In this document: positions 8,308 through 13,737 of the stretch, one piece after another | How positions within the stretch are numbered: position 1 is the stretch's first letter | Layout of the letters: every line of letters starts with the position of its first letter | NCBI GenBank assembly: GCA_964496595.1 | Contig: CAZCAI010000132.1 | Location: 1-13,737 of the forward strand | Length of the DNA stretch: 13,737 bases | DNA from: JAAAOZ01 sp964496595 | GTDB taxonomy: Bacteria > Chloroflexota > Anaerolineae > B4-G1 > SLSP01 | Direction: 5' to 3' | Notes under the pieces: generated by a model | Told to the model about the DNA's origin: nothing | Database searches by the model: none | The model's input: only the letters and a program-made list of their open reading frames with translations | Translations under genes and position numbers: made by a program

Positions 8308-9558
8308 ATGGGACATACAATTCGCCAAGTCTTTCAGTCTGGAAAATTTGTCATCGGTTTTGCCATTTTTATGGCCATCCTGTTGATTGTGATCATCTAT
8401 CCGCTGATTATTCCCGATCCCCCCCTGGCGATCATTGGCCAAGGTACTTTCTTTGAGCCTGGCATCTACGTGAATATCTACGACAGTACGATCGCCCCGA
8501 AATACATCCTGAATTTAGACAACGCCGCTGCGAAGCGCATTGCCAGAAAGTTAAAGGATGATGATCGCCTGGCGATGAAGGAATGGCTTGTGGCGGCGGG
8601 GATTCTCGAAGGGGACATCGATATCGAAAACACCGAGCAGTTCTTGATGTTGTGGGAGACCTATTATGATCCCCAGGCGAAGATTGCCGGGATGACCAAC
8701 GCGCAGCGCAACTACTATATTCGGCTCAACAAGTCCCTCCAAGGTCTTCTCTCCACGGAGCGAGCCATCATCGCCGCGGAAAACCCGGAGACCAACGCGC
8801 TGGAGGAAATCAATTCGATCACGCAAGCTGAGTATGTGAATATCAGCCAGGTGGCGAATGTGCGCTTTTTGCCGCTCGGCACCGATAACTTTGGGCGGGA
8901 CGTGTTGACGGAGTTGGTCGCGGCCACCCGCGTATCGCTGCAGATCGGTTTTGTCGCCGGTACTATCGCCACCCTGATCGGCCTGACCTTAGGATTGGTG
9001 GCCGGCTATATCGGCGGGTTGGTGGATGATGTCATCATGTTCATCACCAATCTCTTCACCGTGATCCCCGGCTTTGTGTTGTTGATCCTGATTTCGTTCA
9101 GCATCGGACAGGAGCAACGCGGCGCGGTCACCGTCGCCGTCGTGATCGGCTTCACCTCCTGGGTCTGGACGGCCCGCGCGGTGCGGGCGCAGGTGGTTTC
9201 GTTGCGCCATCGCGATCACGTCAATCTGTCGAAGCTATCCGGGCATTCCATTGCGCACATCATCTTTGCCGACATCCTGCCTTACATCGCCTCGTATGTT
9301 GTGATGGCGATGATCCTGCAGATTTCCTCCGGCATCTTAGCAGAAGCCGGGCTATCAATTTTGGGATTAGGCCCCAGGACGACTGAGGTGCCCACGCTGG
9401 GGTTGATGATGAACTGGGCGATGATTTATCAAGCGCACGTGATGGGCAAGTGGTGGGCGTACTTGCCGGTGCTTATCACCATCGCCTTGATCACGTTTTC
9501 GATGAATTTGATGAATACGGGCCTCGACCAGGTATTCAACCCGGCATTGCGGGAATAG
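8308..9558 (+). CDS. ABC transporter permease, DppC/OppC type, with large extracytoplasmic insertion
   Basis: Second channel subunit, 416 residues against about 280-310 for usual DppC proteins. Helix 1 is at about 14-35 (FVIGFAIFMAILLIVIIYP). Where the family normally goes quickly to the LGTDxxGRDV motif, this protein has some 140 extra polar residues (about 45-185; charged, helical in appearance). Only then comes LPLGTDNFGRDVLTELVAATRVSL (from 188). Five helices follow, then an EAA-like loop HVNLSKLSGHSIAHIIFADILP (304-325), which is divergent (LSKLSG where ARALG is common). The typical EAGLSILGLGP segment is at 346-356. The insertion should lie outside the membrane, facing the binding protein. 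The start at ATG 8308 follows GGGGGAGGA, 15 bp after the first permease. Confidence 0.92.
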   Translation: MGHTIRQVFQSGKFVIGFAIFMAILLIVIIYPLIIPDPPLAIIGQGTFFEPGIYVNIYDSTIAPKYILNLDNAAAKRIARKLKDDDRLAMKEWLVAAGILEGDIDIENTEQFLMLWETYYDPQAKIAGMTNAQRNYYIRLNKSLQGLLSTERAIIAAENPETNALEEINSITQAEYVNISQVANVRFLPLGTDNFGRDVLTELVAATRVSLQIGFVAGTIATLIGLTLGLVAGYIGGLVDDVIMFITNLFTVIPGFVLLILISFSIGQEQRGAVTVAVVIGFTSWVWTARAVRAQVVSLRHRDHVNLSKLSGHSIAHIIFADILPYIASYVVMAMILQISSGILAEAGLSILGLGPRTTEVPTLGLMMNWAMIYQAHVMGKWWAYLPVLITIALITFSMNLMNTGLDQVFNPALRE

Positions 9559-9570
9559 GGGGATATAAAT

Positions 9571-10575
9571 ATGTCAAAAGTAATGTTAGAAGTCAACGAG
9601 CTGACAACCAAATATATCACCCGTTTCCGGGAGAATATCTATGCGGTTGATCACGTTTCTCTGAAAGTCGAAGAGGGGAAATCGCTGGGGATCGCGGGCG
9701 AATCCGGCTGCGGAAAATCGACTTTAGCGCTGAGCCTGATGGGGTACTACTTCCCGCCCCTCTATTATACAAGCGGTGAGATCATCATCGACGGGCAGAA
9801 TATTTCTGCCATGAAGCCGGATAAAATCCGCAAATTGGTCTTGGGGCGGGAGATTGCCTATATCCCTCAAGCGGCGATGAACGCGCTCAATCCCACCCGG
9901 AAGGTTATCCGCTTTGTTGAGGATGTGATTCTAGAGCATGAGCGCGCCACCAAGAAAGAGATCTATAAGCGGGCCAGGGAGTTGTTTGAGACTTTGGGGC
10001 TGCCGGAAAGTACACTCCATAAGTATCCGGTCGAACTTTCCGGCGGGATGAAACAGCGCACGGTTATCGCGATAGCCGTCTTGCTTTCTCCTAAAGTGTT
10101 AATTGCGGATGAACCGACCTCCGCCTTAGATGTCACATCGCAGAAAATGGTCATCAAGATGATCAAGCAGTTGATGGAATATGGGCTAATCGATTCGCTA
10201 ATCTTTATCACGCACGAGCTTCCCTTACTTTACAATGTGACGGATGATATCATGGTCATGTACGCGGGGCAGATCGTGGAGCAGGCTTCTGCGGAAAAAG
10301 CCGTCTTCGACCCTCTCCATCCGTATGCTAAGGGCCTGATGGGATCGATTATCGTGCCGGAAGAAGGCGTGCGGGATCATAAACTCGCGGCGATTCCCGG
10401 CGTGCCGCCCAACCTCAAGAACCCGCCTTCTGGTTGCCGGTTCGCCGAGCGCTGCCAATACGTTCAGCCAAGTTGTAAGACCCGTTCCGTCCCACTGCGT
10501 GAGATCGGAGATGGCCGCGCTTACCGCTGTGTATTTTCAGAAGAAGAGTTGAGGGAGGCTTATAAAGATGCCTGA
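9571..10575 (+). CDS. ABC transporter ATP-binding protein, DppD/OppD type
   Basis: Cytoplasmic ATPase of 334 residues that powers import. Walker A is GESGCGKST (43-51), the Q-loop Gln is at 100 in YIPQAAMNALNP, the signature LSGGMKQR is at 156-163, Walker B VLIADEPTSALD is at 176-187 (catalytic Glu181) and the switch His is at 215. The C-terminal oligopeptide-transporter domain (from about 245) carries Cys289, Cys295, Cys302 and Cys320 in GCRFAERC...SC...YRC. This is the cluster that binds [4Fe-4S] in structurally studied DppD/OppD proteins. The start follows the second permease by 12 bp with AGGGGGAT upstream. The stop overlaps the next gene by 8 nt, so the two ATPases are translationally coupled. 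Confidence 0.95.
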   Translation: MSKVMLEVNELTTKYITRFRENIYAVDHVSLKVEEGKSLGIAGESGCGKSTLALSLMGYYFPPLYYTSGEIIIDGQNISAMKPDKIRKLVLGREIAYIPQAAMNALNPTRKVIRFVEDVILEHERATKKEIYKRARELFETLGLPESTLHKYPVELSGGMKQRTVIAIAVLLSPKVLIADEPTSALDVTSQKMVIKMIKQLMEYGLIDSLIFITHELPLLYNVTDDIMVMYAGQIVEQASAEKAVFDPLHPYAKGLMGSIIVPEEGVRDHKLAAIPGVPPNLKNPPSGCRFAERCQYVQPSCKTRSVPLREIGDGRAYRCVFSEEELREAYKDA

Positions 10576-11380
10576 TGAAAAGAAAATCTGCCTGAGCGCG
10601 AAAGGACTTACCAAGGTCTTTGGAAGCGGTCGCGATAAAACTGTCGCCGTTGATCATGTGGACATCAGTTTCTATGCGGGCGAAGTCGTCTCGATTGTAG
10701 GCGAATCGGGCAGTGGTAAGACCACATTGGCGAAGATGCTCTTGGGTTTGCTCACGCCGACGGAGGGTGAGATTTACTTCCAGGGGAAAGAGCGCGATAT
10801 TAGCTCACAAAAGAAGAAAAAGGAATATTGGAAGAACATTCAGGCTATCTTTCAAGATCCCTTCTCTTCCTACAATATCTTTCATAAGATTGATAGCGTG
10901 CTGTTAGATTGCATTCGTATGCGTGGCGGACGTCATCTTCCTTACGTGAAGAAGGTGGAGATGATGACGGAGGCGTGCAGCTTTGTCAACTTGAAATTCG
11001 ATGAATTGACCAACAAGTATCCCTTCGAGCTTTCCGGCGGACAGATGCAACGGTTGATGATCGCTCGCATCTTCCTGCTAGATCCCCAGATCTTGGTGGC
11101 GGATGAGCCGACCTCGATGATTGATGCCTGCTCGCGCGCTACGATCCTGGACATGCTGATGCAACTGCGCGATGAAATCGGGATGACAGTTATTTTCATC
11201 ACCCATGATATCGGCCTGGCGTATTACGTCTCCGACAGCGTCTACATTATGGAGAGCGGGAGATTTGTCGAAAGCGGCACCGCCGATGAGATCATTCTGC
11301 ATCCGCAGGAGCCTTACACCCAACGTTTGATCAACGATGTGCCGAAGATCTATGAGGAGTGGGATCTTTCCACGGTATGA
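10568..11380 (+). CDS. ABC transporter ATP-binding protein, DppF/OppF type (short form)
   Basis: Second, partner ATPase, 270 residues. Walker A is GESGSGKTT (45-53), the Q-loop is FQDPFSSYN (Gln96), the signature LSGGQMQR is at 155-162, Walker B ILVADEPTSMID is at 175-186 (Glu180) and the switch His is at 213. All catalytic motifs are intact, so it should hydrolyse ATP. It stops soon after the LHPQEPYTQRLI motif and lacks the Cys-containing C-terminal domain found in many DppF proteins of about 320 residues. The family does contain such short forms. It overlaps the first ATPase by 8 nt, with GGGAGG in the preceding gene as ribosome site. Local base composition is notably AT-rich (10801-10860 has 21 G+C in 60). 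Confidence 0.95.
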   Translation: MPDEKKICLSAKGLTKVFGSGRDKTVAVDHVDISFYAGEVVSIVGESGSGKTTLAKMLLGLLTPTEGEIYFQGKERDISSQKKKKEYWKNIQAIFQDPFSSYNIFHKIDSVLLDCIRMRGGRHLPYVKKVEMMTEACSFVNLKFDELTNKYPFELSGGQMQRLMIARIFLLDPQILVADEPTSMIDACSRATILDMLMQLRDEIGMTVIFITHDIGLAYYVSDSVYIMESGRFVESGTADEIILHPQEPYTQRLINDVPKIYEEWDLSTV

Positions 11381-11447
11381 CCTGGAGATAGTCGCGTTGT
11401 TTGGTATATCCCGCCCAGCTACAGATAAATTATAAGGAACCTACTCT

Positions 11448-13730
11448 ATGGAAGCAAAAATACAAAAAATTCTGGATCAGATGACGCTGGAAGAGAAGGC
11501 CGCATTGTGCACCGGCGCCTCCCCATGGCAGACGGTGGCCGTCAAGCGGCTGGACGTGCCATCCATCATTGTCTCTGATGGCCCGCACGGCGTGCGCCGC
11601 GTCGCCGACCCGAATGCCATCGTCAGCGAGAGCCTGCCGGCGACCTGTTTCCCTACGGCCTCGGCGCAGGCCAGCACCTGGAACGTCGACTTGGTGAGAA
11701 AAGTCGGCGAGGCGCTGGGAGAGGAGAGCATCGCCCTGGGCGTGGATGTGCTCTTAGGCCCCGGCAACAATATGAAACGCTCCCCGCGCTGCGGACGTAA
11801 CTTCGAGTACTACGCTGAAGATCCGCTCTTAGGCGGCGAGATGGCAGCGGCGCTCGTTGCAGGTATCCAGAGCCAGGGCGTGGGGACATCGCTCAAGCAC
11901 TACGCGGCGAACAACCAGGAATACCAGCGCTTTATCATCGACGCGCAGGTCGATGAGCGCGCGCTCCGTGAAATCTACCTGGCCGGCTTCGAGCGGGTGG
12001 TCAAACAGGCGCAGCCCTGGACGGTGATGTGCGCCTACAATCGCGTCAACGGCGTCTACGCCTCGCAACACCACCGCCTGCTCACCGAAGTCCTCAAAGA
12101 TGAGTGGGGCTTCGAAGGCGTCGTCGTCTCCGACTGGGGCGCGGTGCGCGACCGCGTGGCGGCGTTGGTCGCCGGCCTCGACTTGGAGATGCCCGGCCCG
12201 AAGCCGGAGCGGGTGCAGCGCGTCATCGAGGCCGTGGAAAAGGGCGCATTGGCCGAGGAGTTGCTCGACGAGGCCGTGCGGCGCTCGCTGCGCGTTATCT
12301 TCAAGGCCGCCGCGACGCCCAAGGGTGGGGGCGACTTCGATCAAGCCGCGCATCATGCTCTGGCGCGCGAGGTCGCGGGGGAGGCCATTGTCCTGCTCAA
12401 GAACGACGACGATCTGCTCCCCCTGAAAGATGTAGCAACGCTGGCCGTCATCGGGCATTCGGCGCAGGAACCTTACATCCAGGGCGGCGGCAGCTCGCAC
12501 ATCAATCCCACGCAGGTGGATATGCCGCTCGACGAACTCCAGGCGCTGGCGGGGGAGGCGGAGATTCACTACGCCGAAGGGTACCAAATGGCGGAGGGCT
12601 TTGATCAAGTGCTGATCGATGAGGCCGTGGCCTGCGCCCAAAAGGCCGAGGTCGCGTTGCTCTACATCGCCCTGCCCGGCTTCAAGGAGTCCGAGGGCTA
12701 CGACCGCCCCGATCTCGACCTCACGGCCCAACAGGTCGCGCTGATCGAGGCCGTGGCCGCCGTCCAACCCCAGACCGTCGTCATCCTCAACAGCGGCTCT
12801 GCCGTGACGATGGAGCCGTGGATCGACCAGGTTCCCGCCGTGCTGGAGGCGTGGATGATGGGGCAGGCCGGCGGCGGCGCCATCGCCGACGTGCTCTTTG
12901 GCGAGGTCAATCCGTCGGGTAAATTGGCCGAGACCTTCCCGCTGCGATTGGAAGATACCCCCGCCTATCTCAACTTCCCCGGCGAGAATCACACCGTGCG
13001 CTACGGCGAGGGCCTCTTTATCGGCTATCGCTACTACGACGCGCGCGAAATAGAGGTCCGCTTTCCATTCGGGCATGGGCTGAGCTACACCACCTTCGCC
13101 TATGACAGCTTGCATGTCTCGAAAGAGACCTTCGAGGACGCGGAGGGTCTCGACGTCTCCGTAGACGTGACCAACACCGGCGATGTGGCCGGCAAGGAGA
13201 TCGTCCAGCTCTACGTCCACGATTATGTATCGAAGTTGCAGCGTCCGCCGAAAGAACTCAAGGCCTTCGCCAAGATCGAGTTGACGCCCGGCGAGACCCA
13301 GACCATCTCCTTCCACTTAGATGCGCGCGCCTTCGCCTACTACGACCCGGCCTACGCGCAATGGATCACCGAGAGCGGCGCGTTCGACATCTTAATCGGG
13401 CGCTCCTCCGCCGACATCCGCCTCAAAGCCACAGTGGAGATGATCTCGACGCAAGAACTCCCCTGCATCCTGAACGCAGAGAGCACCATCGGCGAGTGGC
13501 TGGCCGATCCACGCGGCGCGCAGGTGCTCCAGCCCCTCCTGGAGCAGATGCAGGTGCAGATGGCGGCGGAAACCGGATCTGGCTCCGAGGGCATCGGCAT
13601 GGAGATGATGGCCTTCCTCAAGGATATGCCCATCGGCCCCATCCTGCATCTCTTTGGCGGCCAACTCCCCGCCACGCCGGAACAGATCGTCGCCGGCCTG
13701 TTGGCGCAGGTCAGAGCAGAAGAGGTCTAG
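11448..13730 (+). CDS. GH3 beta-glucosidase-type glycosidase with C-terminal extension
   Basis: Cytoplasmic retaining glycosidase of 760 residues without signal peptide. The (beta/alpha)8 domain spans about 1-285 with SDGPHGVR (43-50), GPGNNMKRSPRCGRNFEYYAEDP (from 104), substrate-binding SLKHYAANNQE (148-158) and VVSDWGA (226-232), where Asp229 is the nucleophile. The alpha/beta sandwich (about 305-500) has IQGGGSSHINP and GFKESEGYDR, where Glu416 is the likely acid/base. It ends with NPSGKLAETFP. The fibronectin-III-like domain follows (VRFPFGHGLSYTTF to about 660). About 95 more residues (665-760) form an extra helical tail with a LADPRG motif. The start at ATG 11448 is preceded by AAGGAA. 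Likely substrates are short beta-glucosides or glucomannan fragments; beta-xylosidase or alpha-arabinosidase specificities occur in the same family. It lies 67 bp after the last transporter gene and probably belongs to the same operon. Confidence 0.93.
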   Translation: MEAKIQKILDQMTLEEKAALCTGASPWQTVAVKRLDVPSIIVSDGPHGVRRVADPNAIVSESLPATCFPTASAQASTWNVDLVRKVGEALGEESIALGVDVLLGPGNNMKRSPRCGRNFEYYAEDPLLGGEMAAALVAGIQSQGVGTSLKHYAANNQEYQRFIIDAQVDERALREIYLAGFERVVKQAQPWTVMCAYNRVNGVYASQHHRLLTEVLKDEWGFEGVVVSDWGAVRDRVAALVAGLDLEMPGPKPERVQRVIEAVEKGALAEELLDEAVRRSLRVIFKAAATPKGGGDFDQAAHHALAREVAGEAIVLLKNDDDLLPLKDVATLAVIGHSAQEPYIQGGGSSHINPTQVDMPLDELQALAGEAEIHYAEGYQMAEGFDQVLIDEAVACAQKAEVALLYIALPGFKESEGYDRPDLDLTAQQVALIEAVAAVQPQTVVILNSGSAVTMEPWIDQVPAVLEAWMMGQAGGGAIADVLFGEVNPSGKLAETFPLRLEDTPAYLNFPGENHTVRYGEGLFIGYRYYDAREIEVRFPFGHGLSYTTFAYDSLHVSKETFEDAEGLDVSVDVTNTGDVAGKEIVQLYVHDYVSKLQRPPKELKAFAKIELTPGETQTISFHLDARAFAYYDPAYAQWITESGAFDILIGRSSADIRLKATVEMISTQELPCILNAESTIGEWLADPRGAQVLQPLLEQMQVQMAAETGSGSEGIGMEMMAFLKDMPIGPILHLFGGQLPATPEQIVAGLLAQVRAEEV

Positions 13731-13737
13731 AAGCGTA

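Noticed and set aside
11381..11447. Separate promoter for the GH3 gene
   Set aside because: TTGGTA (11401) and TAAATT (11426) are poor matches with a 19-bp spacer, and no LacI-type palindrome is present. Read-through from the transporter genes is simpler.
11829..13316. 495-codon open frame on the minus strand
   Set aside because: Antisense shadow of the GH3 gene with no family motif; the plus-strand frame carries all the GH3 active-site blocks.

Overview
The window is one accessory carbohydrate-utilisation locus with all genes on the + strand, most likely from a Chloroflexota bacterium (Anaerolineae-like). The best clue to the organism is the solute-binding lipoprotein: behind its lipobox it has the long acidic Val/Glu/Lys-Thr repeat linker often seen in binding proteins of that phylum. 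The fairly GC-rich genes and an A/C/G-rich tandem-repeat spacer fit this but do not prove it.

Layout: (1) 1-167 holds the last codons of an unidentified upstream gene and a hairpin terminator. (2) 200-258 is a control region with a near-consensus sigma70 promoter (TTGACA-17-TAAACT) and, just past the expected transcription start, a 16-bp LacI-type palindrome. (3) 346-1413 is a LacI-family repressor, followed 12 bp later by a GH130 beta-mannoside phosphorylase (1426-2412). (4) 2415-2509 is a 16-bp tandem repeat. (5) 2534-5164 is a GH2 beta-mannosidase. (6) 5270-11380 encodes a complete peptide-type (Opp/Dpp-like) ABC importer: family-5 binding lipoprotein, two permeases and two ATPases. A perfect 19-bp inverted repeat separates the binding-protein gene from the permeases. 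(7) 11448-13730 is a GH3 beta-glucosidase-type enzyme with an extra C-terminal domain.

How it probably works (inference): short beta-mannan or glucomannan oligosaccharides are captured by the lipoprotein and imported intact. In the cytoplasm they are broken down by GH130 (phosphorolysis to mannose-1-phosphate), GH2 (hydrolysis of terminal beta-mannose) and GH3 (hydrolysis of beta-glucose). None of the three glycosidases has a signal peptide. No secreted endo-mannanase is present, so the polymer must be cut by enzymes encoded elsewhere or by other organisms. The plan resembles the Thermotoga maritima mannan-oligosaccharide region, which also pairs a GH130 with peptide-type ABC transporters.

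The genes are recognisable families, so I do not claim a wholly new system. The points most worth following up are the operator/promoter pair, the hairpin after the binding-protein gene, a possible leader ORF coupled to that gene, the large extracytoplasmic insertion in the second permease, the unusual hinge of the repressor and the tandem repeat. I saw no tRNA, rRNA, CRISPR array, insertion sequence or phage gene.
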